64,000 bases of DNA from Lanius collurio (lineage: Eukaryota > Chordata > Aves > Passeriformes > Laniidae), in contig JACBWW010000044.1 of NCBI GenBank assembly GCA_020086605.1, forward strand, positions 6,230,368-6,294,367, written 5' to 3'. The translations under genes were made by a program, and so were the position numbers. The notes beneath the pieces were generated by a model. It searched no databases and was not told where the DNA came from. It saw only the letters and a program-made list of their open reading frames with translations. Positions 1 to 13,500 of the stretch are shown here, one piece after another (position 1 is the stretch's first letter; the number at the start of each line of letters is the position of its first letter).

Positions 1-475
1 TGTGCCAAACTGTGAGGTCAAATACCCTTCACTTTGGGGTCACGGTGACTCACATATGGAAGTCTCAATATCTCACACCTGGGGGTCACAGTGACCCACA
101 CTTCGAGGTCACAATGCCCCACACTTTGGTGTGAGAACACTTGAAGATCATATCACCCTTAGGTGTCATAGTACCCCACTCTTTGGAATCATATTGCACC
201 ACACTTAGGGGTCACAGTGCTACACAATTTTTGGTTTCATGGCCCCAAAATTTGCAGTCAAAACACTGCACGCTTGAGGTTGTGATGTGCCACACTTGGG
301 AGTCACGGTGCTACAATTTAGGGGTCACAGCGTCCTGGACTTTGGAGTCAGGAGGCCACATACTCTGGAGCTGCAATGCCCCACAGAGGGGTCCCACTGC
401 CCCACACTTAGGGGCCATGTTGACCCACATTTTTAGGGGTAAAATATCCCTACCCTTTGGGATGATGACTCCCCG
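1..475. repeat. Degenerate minisatellite, unit about 28-32 bases
   Basis: Variants of a unit built on CACACTT...GGGGTCACAGTG recur about fifteen times. The units are diverged and differ slightly in length, so this is an old array, probably in an intron of the minus-strand gene. No coding potential is supported. Confidence 0.75.
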
Positions 476-1287
476 GTTTTACAAAATAGCAAATAAAAAA
501 TAAAACTCAAAATCACAACCCAAAAAAGCCATTAGAAGCATTTATTGACTGTTGTATCAAAAGCAGCCCTTGGCAAGATCATTTTTATATGGGAAAAAAC
601 ACTGGGATTTGGGGCTTTTTGACCTGAATTTGATATATTTTTGGATTCCAGAGGGTGGATGGGACATCAGGGCATTAGGATCCACACAGAGTTAATCCAT
701 TTGGGAAAATTCCAGGAAAATTCCATGGATTTGAGGAAAAATCCAGAATTTTCCCAAATTTGGGAGAGTGTGAGTCGGATCCACCTACAGGACGGGATAT
801 ACAGGAGCATCAACTTCTTGACGGATCTGGTGGGAGATGTGGCTAGAAGAAAGAGAAATGCATCATTTGGGGCAGAAATGGGGAAATACTAAGCAAAATG
901 GATTGTTAATATGCAAATGATAGGTCATTTTTATGCAAAAGTGGGTCAGCATTATGTGTAATGGCCTGATTTTGGGGAAGATGGCCAATTTGGGGGAAAA
1001 AATGGTATTTACTATGCAAAATGGCTCATTGTTGAAAAAAATGTCTCATTATTGGGCAAAAAAAGGCCCCTTTTAATGAAAGATGGCTCATTCTTTGGTA
1101 AAGCAGTTGCTTACCTGGGTTGTTCCCACAGGATCCTGCCTCAGTCGCTGCGGATGAAACCAAAGAAACTGGAAAATTCCTTCCAGGATCTGCCCAGCCC
1201 CTCCCCCACTGACAATATTGCCAAATTTCTGGGTGGAAAAACATAATTTTCTTGGATTTGGGGGCAAGTAAATTAGGAATCACTCAC

Positions 1288-1574
1288 CATCCAGCAAAAT
1301 CCCGGGATTTCCACATGTCCACCACTTCTCCAACACTCCGTGCATCACGTCCGTCTGGAAGCTTCAGGTCATCTCTGGGGTTTCCATTGAAATTCCCACA
1401 GGGGGCACAGAGACGGGAGGCCAGGCCTGAGGTCACGGTGATGGTCGCCTCCCCATCCTGGGTGATGGTGATGGACATCCCAGAGTGGTGGGTGATGGTG
1501 ACATTCCCAGGGGATGATGTCACAGCGATGGAGTCAGAGATGGTGGTGGGGGGCCGGGTGAAGAGGCCATTGAC
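1288..1574 (-). CDS. Exon 16: C-terminal half of VWD4
   Basis: It starts VNGLFTRPPTTISD and contains CAPCGNFNGNPRDDLKLPDG, the VWD core motif. It ends at GGATG|GTGAGT in phase 2. The next exon was not found with confidence: a 33-base candidate at 1115-1147 has good splice signals but gives a stop in this phase. The gene either continues beyond the left edge or is damaged here. Confidence 0.85.
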
Positions 1575-4500
1575 CTGGGAAAATTACAGAAAATTACGAG
1601 ACATGTGATGAAAAAACCTGTTTGTTCTAGAGCAAAGGGCTCTAGTTTGGCTAGAGTCAAAATCACTCTTCTTTTTTTTGCAAAAATGGCTCATTATGGG
1701 GCAAAATTGCTCCACACCAGACAAAGTAGCTCACTACCAGGCAAAATCTAGAGAGAGTTTTGCCCAGATCACCCAAAACCCCTCACCTGCCCCACTCACC
1801 CACACCTCCATGTTGCCGTTGACGCTGACAACGCCCTCACGGACGAAGACGATGGCAGCTGTGGCCGCGGGGACATTTATGTCACGACAGTTGCTGACCT
1901 CCATCACCACTTTGAACCAATCTGATGCCTCCTCATCGCAGAGGGCTGACACCTTGTAGGTGCCACTGGCCAACAGGGGCCCGACAATGCCATCGAAGGT
2001 GGTCAAGGTGGCTCCAGGTGTGACCCGGCAGTGGCCTTCCCTCTTGGCACACACCTGTGCCCCATCACGGGTGATGCACACCTGGTCCTGGGGACACTGC
2101 GTGTCACGGCACACCAGTCCCCGTGATGAGTGACAGTGGCATTCCTTGGAGCAGTTGTTGAAGGTGACAATCTCATCTGCCTGGAACAGGAAATATCGTA
2201 GGTTAAGCCTCATCTCCCAAATTTTGGGCGAACTTCCAAGGGAGAAAATCCTAGAGAGTGAGAAATTCAGATGGATTTGGGGGACTTTGGGAAACTCAAC
2301 CAATTCATGGTAACTTTTTCCCTGCTAATGACAAATTTTTCCTGTTATTTGTCCTTTTTCACCATTTATTGTTCCTTTTTTCTCATTAATTATTAATTCA
2401 TTTTTCCTAGCTACTCCCTCACTCATTGTCCTTTTTTTCCCCTGCTGATTCTCCTTTTGGCTGTTAATTGCCCTTTATTTTCCCCAAACCCTCTGGGACT
2501 TTCTAGATGGGGCAGCCCAGCCCCCAACCTGATTCCCAGCAAAACAATCCCATGATTCCCAAGCCTCAGATGTCACCTGCCCTGTCACCTGACCTTGAGG
2601 TAGCGTCCCCTGTGGAGGCAGCCACAGTGCTCAGGTGACACACAGGTGTCCCCATCGAAGACAAACCCCTCGTCACACTGACATCCCTCAAAGCACCCCC
2701 AGGTGCAGGGGGCAGGGCCCATGAGGGCAGCACAGGTGAGGTCACAGGTGCGAGTGCAGAGCTCATAGTGGCTGTTTGGGGGGCAGGACAGTGCTGGGGG
2801 AAAAGGGAAAAAAACATCACTGTTAGGACAATTCCAAAATTATATAGGGGTTTGGTGAAAATTTGAAGGTTATCAGAATTTTTTTTTTTTTTGTTTGAGG
2901 GATTATTTTTTAAAATGGAAAGCTTTTGTCTAGTTTTGGCATTTTCATAAAAACTGGGGTTTTTTCTTCTCAAAATTGAGTTGTGTTTTTTAAATTTGAG
3001 GTCATCATTCCTAATTGGAATTATTCCTCCATATTGGAGAGTTTTCAATAAAATCTTATTCATTTTACCAAAATTGTGTGACTTCTTCAAAAATTTTGTG
3101 GTTTTTTTTTTAATTAAATTTGAGCTTTTTTCCAAAATTGGAAGGGTTTTAGCAAAATTGAAAGTCTTTCTGAGAAATATTATTTCAAAACTGAAGAGTA
3201 TTTTTCAAAATTAGAGGAAAGAAGTTCAAAGTTGGACGGAATTTTTCAAAATTTGATTATTTTTTAAAACGGTCAGCAATTTTTTCAGATTTTGAGGCTT
3301 TTTTCACAATTGGAAGGCTTTAATCAAAGTTGAGGGAGAACCTCCAAATTTTAAAGGAATTTTTAAGTAATGGGAGGATGTTTTGTTCAAAACAGAACGA
3401 AATTTTTCTAAAATATGAATGAATTCTTTCAAAAATTGAAGGCTTTTTTGAAAATTGAGATTTTTTTTCACTTTTTAAAGATTTTTTTAATATTGGATCA
3501 CTTTTTCTAAAATTTGAAGGAATTTTTGCAAAAGATGAAGATTTTGTTGAAACTCAGGGGAACTTTTTCAAAATTTGAGGGAACATTTTCTAAAATGAGG
3601 AAAATTTAGCTGAGGGAAATTCTGTCAAAAATTAATTTTCCCAAACTTGAGAGATTTTTTTTCCAAAATTTTAGGGTTTTTTTTCCTAGGAGTAAATATG
3701 GCTTTTGAGGAAAAAAGGACCCGGGATGAGGAACTTCTTCCTGATTTACAGCAGAAATCCTTTGTCCTCCACACTTCAACGGTAGCTCCGGCAGCCTGGC
3801 AAGCCGCGGCGTACGCCTGCAGCGCATGGCACAAGGCAGTGCGGTCCCCTCTGGTGGCACAGACGTCGTGGACGCAGTGGGTGAAATACTCCACAGGACT
3901 GACACGTGGGTGGCACCCCCGGAATGGCCCTTCTGTGTCACGGATGATGCCGCAGGATCCGTTCCTGCTGTACGTCACCTCATTGGCAACATCACACCTG
4001 CTGCACATGCCATTATCACAGCCGTCACTGCATGCTCTGTCCTTCTCTGGAACCTTCCAGGAGGTGACAAATTCCTGAGTGGTTCCTGCCAGCACCCCAC
4101 TGGGCAGCCGGAAGTCGTCACTGGGGTCCCCGTCATAGTCACCGCCCAAGCCGCACAGCCGGCCACGGTAGACATTGGGGACAGTGATGAGGAGGAAGGT
4201 GGCTGTGTTGTAGAGAATGCGAACTCCTGCAGCAGTGAGGAGGACGATGTTATTCCCCTCTTGGCCAATGCGGAGGTTCTTGTCCTCTGTCACCAGTGGG
4301 AGGGTGTAGCGCTCCGAGTCCACCTGGAATGGTGACAGGCTGACACGGGTGACACACAATATGGAGTCACCACACCTGCTTCATGGTGACAATGTAGATG
4401 TGGAGGGAAACACCCACCCTCCTTATAATCATGGCGTTACCATGGGAATCACCGGATTCCCTCCACAGTTGACACTGTACCCACACATGGACACCACCAC

Positions 4501-7500
4501 CCTCTTCATCACCACCACATTACTGTGGGGGTCTCCAGACTTACCGTCACCTCCCACCTCCGTCCCTGCTCCATGGTGACGGTGTACCCATGGATGGATA
4601 CCACCACCCTCTTCATCAGCACTGGGTCACCGGGACTGCCTGCCTCATGCTCCACCAACACAGTGAAGTTGGCCAATCGTCGTGCCGGCTCACACACCTG
4701 CGTCAGGATGTAGGTGCAGGATCCCGGGATATTGAAGGTGCGTCCATCAAAGGTGACATAGTGGGGGTCTCCTGACACAACCAACCGGCCATAACCAGTG
4801 GGGTGACATCCCAACACCCCATCTTCCACTCGGCACTCCTCATGGGCACTGCAGAATGCCTCCTGGCAGGTCACTGTGCCGTTGGNNNNNNNNNNNNNNN
4901 NNNNNNNNNNNNNNNNNNNNNNNNNNNNNNNNNNNNNNNNNNNNNNNNNNNNNNNNNNNNNNNNNNNNNNNNNNNNNNNNNNNNNNNNNNNNNNNNNNNN
5001 NNNNNNNNNNNNNNNNNNNNNNNNNNNNNNNNNNNNNNNNNNNNNNNNNNNNNNNNNNNNNNNNNNNNNNNNNNNNNNNNNNNNNNNNNNNNNNNNNNNN
5101 NNNNNNNNNNNNNNNNNNNNNNNNNNNNNNNNNNNNNNNNNNNNNNNNNNNNNNNNNNNNNNNNNNNNNNNNNNNNNNNNNNNNNNNNNNNNNNNNNNNN
5201 NNNNNNNNNNNNNNNNNNNNNNNNNNNNNNNNNNNNNNNNNNNNNNNNNNNNNNNNNNNNNNNNNNNNNNNNNNNNNAGGGAGGGAGGGAGGGAGGGTCG
5301 CATTTTCCTCCATCCCACTCACACTCACCGCAGAACTCTGCTGTCCTCCACATCTTCACCTCCGCCCCTTGACTCTGGCACATGGTGACATAGGCAGAAA
5401 CACCCTGACACACTGTGTCATGGTGTCCCTTGTAGTGACAGGCATCAAAGGCACAGTCCTGCAGGAATGGCTCTGGGTTGATGACACGGTGACACTCCTG
5501 GAAGGGTCCCCCTGCTCGAGCGATCACCCCACAGTACCTGTCTTCACGGTATGGCTGCACCTGCACTGCATCACACACCGGGCACTCTGCACCACAACCA
5601 GCTGAGCACCCGGGGACATCCCCAACCTTCCAGCTGTCACCCAGCTGGGTCTCATCAGAGGCATGGTGGCCACCGGCGGTGACAAAGTCATCATCAGGGT
5701 CACCATTGGCATTGCCACAGAGACCACAGACGGCGCCAGAGTAGGTGGTGGGGAGGATAACACGGGCGTAGCTGTACCAGTCAAAGGTGACAGTGACACC
5801 GAAGTCAGTGGTGACAAAGCCATGGACACCGCGGTAGAACACAGAAAAGTGGGGATGGGTGAAGGGAAGGGACACAAAGGCACCGTCCACCTGCATGAGT
5901 GGGAGGGAGAAAAGGGGTGTAGACAGGAAGGAAGAGATTTGAAATTATATTTTGATAGTTTTATTTGGTTATTGCATATTTTTTAATATTATAATTTTAT
6001 TTTAATTTACTTTATATTTTTATTCTATTTTTTCCTTTTTACATTTATTCCTTCCTATTGACTTTTTATTTGCTTTTGGTTTTATATTTATTATGTTTAA
6101 TCTTAATTATTTTTTGTATTTTTGTTTGAATTATTTTTATATTTTAATTTGGCTTTAATATAATAGATATGAAATATAATTTGGGGTAAAAGCTGGAGTT
6201 TAGCTGTAAAAAGGTAATTTGGGGGAAGGGTGGAGGTTTTGAGAAAAAAAAGGAGAATCTGGGGTATTGGGAATTTTTGTGGAAAAAATGGGGAATTTGG
6301 GAGAAGAAGGGAGAATTTGTGGGAAAACAGTTAAATTTGGAGGGAAAGGGATGATTCAAAGAAAAAAAGGAGATTTTTTAGGAATAAATGGGAATTGAGG
6401 ACAGAAGAGGAAATTCTAGGAGAAAAAGGGAAATTTGGGGTAAAAAAGGGTATTTTGAGGGGAAAATGGAAATGGAGGGGGGAAAGAGGAAAAAGGAGGA
6501 AGTTGGAAAGAAAAAATGGGGAATTTGACCAAAAATGGGATTTGGGGAAAAAATGGTAGTCAGGAAAAAAGGAGAATTTTTGGAGAAAAAGGGAGAGTCT
6601 GGAGAAAAACAGGAATTTGGCAGAAAAAGAGGGAATTTGAAAGAAAAAGTTGGATTTAGAGGGGAAAGGCAGATTTTTTGGGAAAAAGTGGGAGAATTTC
6701 AGGGAAAATAGCTGATTTGGGGGAACTAAGAGGATTACGGGAAATGGGATTTTGTGGGGAAAGAGGTGATTTTAGGGAGAAAAGTAGTATTTGAGGGATA
6801 AAAGGAGGATTTGAGTGAAAAATACTTAGGCAGAAAAGGGGAGAGTTTATGGACAAATGAATTTTAGGGGAGAAAAGGAAACATTTTAGTGAAAAGGGGA
6901 TTTTGCAGGAAAAAAGAACAATTTGAAGGGCAAATTGGAGAATTTTGGGGGGGAGGGGGAAATTGGGGGAAAATGAAGAACAATTTGGGGGAAAAGGGTG
7001 GAGTTGAGGAGTAAAAAGGGATATTTGGTAAAAAAAGGCATTTGGGGAGAGAAAGGGGATTTGGGGGATAAAAAGGAGGATTTGGGTGAAAAAAAGGGGG
7101 AATGTGGAGGAAAATGGATAGTTTGGCATAAAAAGGGTACTTTGGTGGGAGCAAGGTAATTAAAACAGAAAAAAAAGGGGTATACAAGGGGATTTGAGGA
7201 TGAAAAGGATGTTTTGAGGGAATTTGGGGGTGAAAAGTATTCCTTGAGTGGTTGCCCACCTTGACCTTTCGTGGGTGCTCCTGGCTCATGCTGATGACAC
7301 TCCCGTAGACCTCCAGGTTGACGGTCTTGGTGAAGGACACAGCACGGCTGCCACGGTGGTTGTTTTCCACAGTGACGTTAAAGGGGACCAGCGTGGGCTT
7401 AGGGGTGCAGAGGGCAGCAAACTGGTAGATGCAGGAGCCTTGGAAGTCAAACCTCAGCCCATCAAATGTGGTGTAGTGTGGGTCACCCGTCCCGATGCAG

Positions 7501-10500
7501 GTGTAGTGCTTGTTGGGTGTACACTTGGCGATACCATTAACCATGACACACTTCTCATGGGACCTACATCCCCCTGGCTTACAAGTCACTGTCCCTGAAC
7601 CCTCACACCGACACCGCTTCCGGCAGCTCCCATCTTCCCAAAATTCCTCGTGGATCTTGTAGGAGCGATTGTTGTGGAAACAAGAAGAGGTGGTGGTGCT
7701 GGGGTTGTTGGTTGTCTTGATGCCTACAAGGGATTTAAGAGTCTGTGAGACACCATACAGGGATGGTCCTCGGGAAAGCCACAGTGCAATTCCATGTGTT
7801 GTGGACACCTGAAGTCAAATCAGGGGGGTTTAGGAGGGTTTTAGGGAGAACCAACCAACGCAAGCCTCCCCTGTAATGGAGGTGTTACATTGTGTGTACA
7901 GGTGTGGTTACATTGACACCTGAAACAAACTGGACACCCCACAGTGACAACCCTTAGGAAAAATCTCAGCATAATTCCCTGGTTTTTGGGCAGCTGGAGT
8001 GAGATCAGGCAGATTTTGGGGTGGTTCCGTCCCTGCTCGTTGTGTTGATACCTACAAGGTTTGTGGAGTCCACAAGACACCAAGAAGGGATGGCCTCCAT
8101 GAAAATGCTGGTATAATTCCATGTGTTATGGACACCTGGGGTCAGATCAAGTAGATAGGTGGGTTTTGGGATGTTTTGGGGTGAAAAGACACATTGATTG
8201 TGTTGATACCTACAACCATTGCTCTAGGCCAATACCCATAGCTGAGTATTTTCTCCCTTCTCCAGGACCCTCGCAGACTTCCCCATGAACTCACCACAGC
8301 CCTCTGTGTCCTGGTCTCCACAATCTTCCTGGCATGAGGGATCTCTCCATCTTTCTGCCCAAACCTCGCCACCTTCACCAGGAATACCATTGGGAACCAT
8401 TGCTTCATCGTCTGTATCCTCATTGAAGTTGCCACAGAGGCCACAGCTGGCCCCAAAATAGCTGCTTGGCACTGCCACCATGATAACCTGGTCCTCATCA
8501 TAGGTCACCTGCAGCCCAAAATCCGTCTGGAGGATGGTCCGCCCCTCAGTCTGGAAAATCTGGATTTTTCCCTCTTCCAAGGTGGCTGGAAGATTGGTGG
8601 GTTTGTTGTTAACCTTGAGGGGAGGGGAAGATGAGGAGGAGGAGGGTTAAAACTCAGCAGGTGGTTTCCAACCTCATGAAAACCACATAGAATTTTTGCC
8701 CTAATTCTTGGGCATTCACCAAGAACAGCTCAAACCCCAAATCTGAACCATTTTCTCTAACTTCTGAGCTAATTTTTTTTGTATGGAGACCAGGATTGGA
8801 AGAAATCACATCCCACCTGGAAAATTGATTGGGAATGGAAAAAAATTCCCCAAATTCCATAGGTGTGGCACTTTTATTTCCTTTTTAATGCCAACATCAG
8901 CACTGCAATGATTTATCCTCTTCCACTTTTTTGGGTGTTTTCCTTGTTTCTTGAAGGTCAAACTCACCCATAAATTTTAATCTGCTGGGAACAAATGGTT
9001 TTATGGGGAACAATAGATCCGATACTCGGGGAAACGCACCTGGACGGCCCTGTCCTCACCGGCATGGATGGAGACATTGTAGGCATAGATGTAGACATTG
9101 GCCAATGGATCCTCAGAGCGATCCTGGCTCCGTTGCTCCTCCACGGTGAAGGGCTGCAGGGTAGGGTCATCCCCACAGTACCTGGCCAGGGTGTACCTGC
9201 AGCCACCACGGGTGGACACGGATGCCCCGTCAAAGGTGTGGTACTGCAGGGATGGGGAGCCTGTGCAAGTGCCCAGGTAGTCGTGGCGGCAGGTGGGTGC
9301 CCCCTTGTCCAGGTGACAGCTCTCCTTGGGGCGGCAATGCACCTGCTGGCAGGGGTCTGTGGGTGTATTAGTGACAGGGGATTAAATTATATTAATTGAT
9401 TATATTATTGATATGTCTATGTTTATTTATGTATTTTGATTTTTTTTATGTCTGATTTGTAATTACACTTAAGTTTTTCTGTATTATTTATAAGTATCTA
9501 TATATTATTTCTATATTTGTTTAGATATGAATTATTTATCCATGTATCACTTATGTATTTCTATCATACAGAATTATTCAAAATATAATAAATGTATATG
9601 ATTCTAAATAATGTATAAATATAAATATATCACAGATGTTATTTTATATACATTTATCTCTAATATTTAGATATTTATATTTACTATGTTTATATTCTAT
9701 AGAGTGATTTTTATGTATTTTTTATGTATTTCTCCACTGATTTTTATTTATTTATTTAAAATATTACACTTGTTTTTTTACTATTATTCCTACATGTTTG
9801 TACATTAGTAATTTCTCAAAATATTACTATTATAATATGATACAATATTATATAGTATCATATAATATTTATTACTAAAATATTAACATGTAACACTATT
9901 ATTTTTTATATACTTGATTTTTTTCACTTGCATGATTACATGTAATTAAATATAATTACTATAACTATCTGTTATTGATATCTCTATAATTCTAGATCAT
10001 GTACTATCGTTTGATATCAAAGTCCACCTCCACTCACCACTGTCACAAGCTCCCTCTGCTCCATAGCGCTTCCCCTCTCCCATCCCGACGTTCCACACCC
10101 CAAATGCTGCTGTCTCATGCTCCACATGATGGATTCCAAATCCGCTTCCCAAATTTATCCCGATCCATGAATATTCTGTCCCAGGGATCGCCTCCCACAC
10201 CACACTCCCTAACGGCCTCTGGTTCAGCAGTATTCCGGAAGTTTCTGCTGTCTTAGCCACCAGCAGGATGCGGTTGTTATAGCCCTCCAGTGCAACGATG
10301 CTGTAGGAGTTGCAGTAACTGGTGATGTCCGGGATATTGACAAAAAATGGCTCAAAGGTCATGGCACCGCTATTGCCGCCACTACCCAACAGAAAAACCT
10401 GGACACCAGCTTCAGAAGTGAGGAACAAGCCCAGTGGGGATTGGGTGCCATAGAGCAGCGCACGGTTGGGCTGTATCTCTCGTGTGGTCTCAGTGACCTC

Positions 10501-13500
10501 ACCATGACCAGTGACACGTGTTGGTTGGGCAGCGGTAACGTAGACAAGGTTGGATTGTCCCTGGAAGGGCACTGGTGGCACCAGGAAGGATTTTCCCCAT
10601 TGTCTGATTGGGTGGAGCTGTTCCACCACATGATCGCAGCGGCTCAACCTGCCCACACAGGTGAGACCGCTGAAGACGGCCACAGGTCTCTGTGCCACCA
10701 CCCGTGTTCCGGAAAGATCAGCTGCGCTCTGGATCTGCGCCGCTTGGAACGGCTCCATGGGGATGGTGAGGGTGGAGCCACGTCGGTGCAGCCGTCCACG
10801 GAAGGTGACGTCAGCATTGAGATGAATGTTGACTGTGGTGGGTTGATCCCAAGCAGCCACCACAAACTGGGCATAGCGGGTGGGGCCAGGGTTGGGTGTG
10901 ACCACGTGGTATTCTGTCCCCCACCTGTGGACTGGGATAATGACAGCAGAGTCAGCTGCTGTGGGTTTGTCGTTGACCATCACTGCGGTGACGGCAGCAG
11001 TGGTCTTCACCACCACGGCATTTTCAAAAATTTGGCTTCCCACCATCTCTGCTTGGGGTGGGATCTTCACCAGGACTGGCTGGTTGGCAGCTGCCTGCAC
11101 CGTCATCCGTAATCCAGGTTTCTTCATGGAGATGGTGGCAGTGGTGGACGGGGAAGGCCCAGTGAGGAGGAGGAGGCGGAAGTCGCTACGAAGGGTACGC
11201 TGGTCACCATTCTGCAGGAAGGCCACCAGGAACTCATCACCCAGGTGAGGTGGTGACATCTCAGAGGTGATGCTGGGGGCATGGAGGAGAGCTGGGGGGG
11301 AGAAAAGGAGTGGGTAATTTGATAGATTATTGATTTGATAGAGATTTGATTGATTTGATGGATTACTGGCTTGATGGACAATTGATTTCACAGATCACTG
11401 ACTGATGGACTATTGATTTGGTGGACTACTGATTTAACAGCTTGATCAATTTGGTGGATTATTGATTCAATGTATTATTAAGTTGATGGGTTAATGATTA
11501 GATAAATTTTTGGTTTGATGAACTTTCAATCTGATAGACCTATGATTTCATTTGCTAGACCATTAAGTTGATGGATCATTGATTTAATGTATTATTTGTT
11601 CAACAGATTATTGAGCCAATGGACTTTTGACTCAATGGATTAATAAATTAATGGACTTTAATGGGCAGACTGTTGATTTGTAGTGTGCTAATTTAATGGA
11701 TCATTGATTTTGATTTGTCAATTTATTGATTTTATGGACTATCGATTTGATGGGATATTATTTTAATATAATTAATATATAAATATTATATAAATATATA
11801 TATTATATATATATAATTTAATATAATTTAAATTAACATTGATCTGATGGATTACTGATTTAATGGATTATGGATGTAATGTACTGGATTGATTTTATGA
11901 ACTTTTAATTTGTTAGATCACCGATTTGATGGAGTGTTAATTTGATCTGTGATTTGATTAATTTTTCATACACTCGTTCTCCAGTTGGGAGAGTAAACTC
12001 CATTGATCTGAAGAAACATTTAATGAATTAGAATAATCTGTTGGATCATCATTCACAGAAACAAACCATTTGAACAATTGTGAATTTGATGAAATCCCAA
12101 TTAATTCCTTGGGCAAAAGCTGGAGCTCTTGGGCTGGGAAATCCTTGTTTTGGGCTGGAAAACCTTTATTTTGAGGAAATTAATTATTTCAGGGGAATTT
12201 TAGAGCTTTTAGGGCATTTCCCCACCCTGTTTCAACTTACCCCAGAACATAACAATCCAGAACCATCTCAGAACATCTGCTTTTCCCAGGCTGCTGCCCA
12301 TGATGCTCTGGGTGCAAAAGGTAAGAAAACAGTCAAGCCCCCATATTTTTTGAAATCTCACTAGAATTTCCCCAAAATTCACCATTTCTTGACATAAAAT
12401 TCACACAAATCCCCCAAATCTGTCAGCTTCAGCCTTGCACTCATCCCCAAAATCAGTGATTTATCAAATATGTCCCCAATATTTGTTGTTCTCACTCAAG
12501 CTATCCTCAAATTCACTATTTTAATTGTACTTACTCAAAAATATGAATTTTAGTGTACCTGACCCCTAAATTGGCTTTTAGAGGGCATTTTCATTGTCTC
12601 CAGAAGAAGGATAGACAACCTCCTGTCCTCATCATTTCCCCCATCAGCCAAGGTACTTTTGAATCTCCTTTCCCTTTCCCTCTTTTTTTCTTTCCCCTTT
12701 TCCCCCTTCCTCCCTTTTCCTTTTTTCTCTTTCTATGTTTTTGTAACTTCCTCTTTTCCCCTTGTTTTACTCATTCTCTTCTTTCTTTTGCTTAATTTTT
12801 CCATTTTCTCCTCTTTTCCCTAAACCCCCTTTTTCCATCCAAATCTCCTTTTGACTTTCCATTTCTTCATCTTTTTTCCCTTTTCTACCCCATTTCCTCC
12901 TTTTTACTCCTTACCACCCCTTTTTTTCTCTTTTCTTCCACTTTTTAAATTTCCTTACCCTTTTATCCTTTCCTCCCCTTTTCCCTTTTTTTCCTCCACT
13001 TTGTGCAATTTTTTTTCTTCCTCTCTGGTTTCCTTTTCCTCCCTCTTTTTCCCTTGTCTCACTCTTTTTCCTTTATCTCTCCTTTTCCCCCTTTCTAATA
13101 TTTTTCCTTATTTCCTCCCTTCTTTCCCTCGTTTTCCTTTCCTCACCCTTTTTTTCCTTCAATTTTTTCCCTTTCACCCTTCCCCCCCCTTTTTTTTTCT
13201 TTCCCAATTTCCCCTTCTTCCCCCTGTTTCCTTTCCTCCTTCTTTTTCCCTTTTCTTCTCTCTTCTTCCTTTCCTTCCACCCCCACCCCCTTTGTTCCAT
13301 TCCATCTCCCTATCCTGCCTTTTTCTCCCCAAAATCCCTTCTCAAAACTTCCAATCCCACTGCTCCCAGGACCAGACCCAGGGCTGGGGTGAGGGGGGTG
13401 GGAAGGGAAGGAGGGGGAGTCTGAGAATTTTTCAGGTGGATTTTCCCACTTTGGGGTCTTTCCTGCAAAAAAATTTATCAGTTGTTAGATCGACTTTTGC

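Noticed and set aside
1115..1147. 33-base exon with good splice signals downstream of exon 16
   Set aside because: It gives a stop codon in the phase left by exon 16; kept only as a finding.
6656..7130. 157-residue open frame on minus and the long extension of exon 10 into the same array
   Set aside because: Repeats of Pro, Phe, Ser and Leu from the purine-rich minisatellite; the exon 10 donor at 7260 is strong and in phase.
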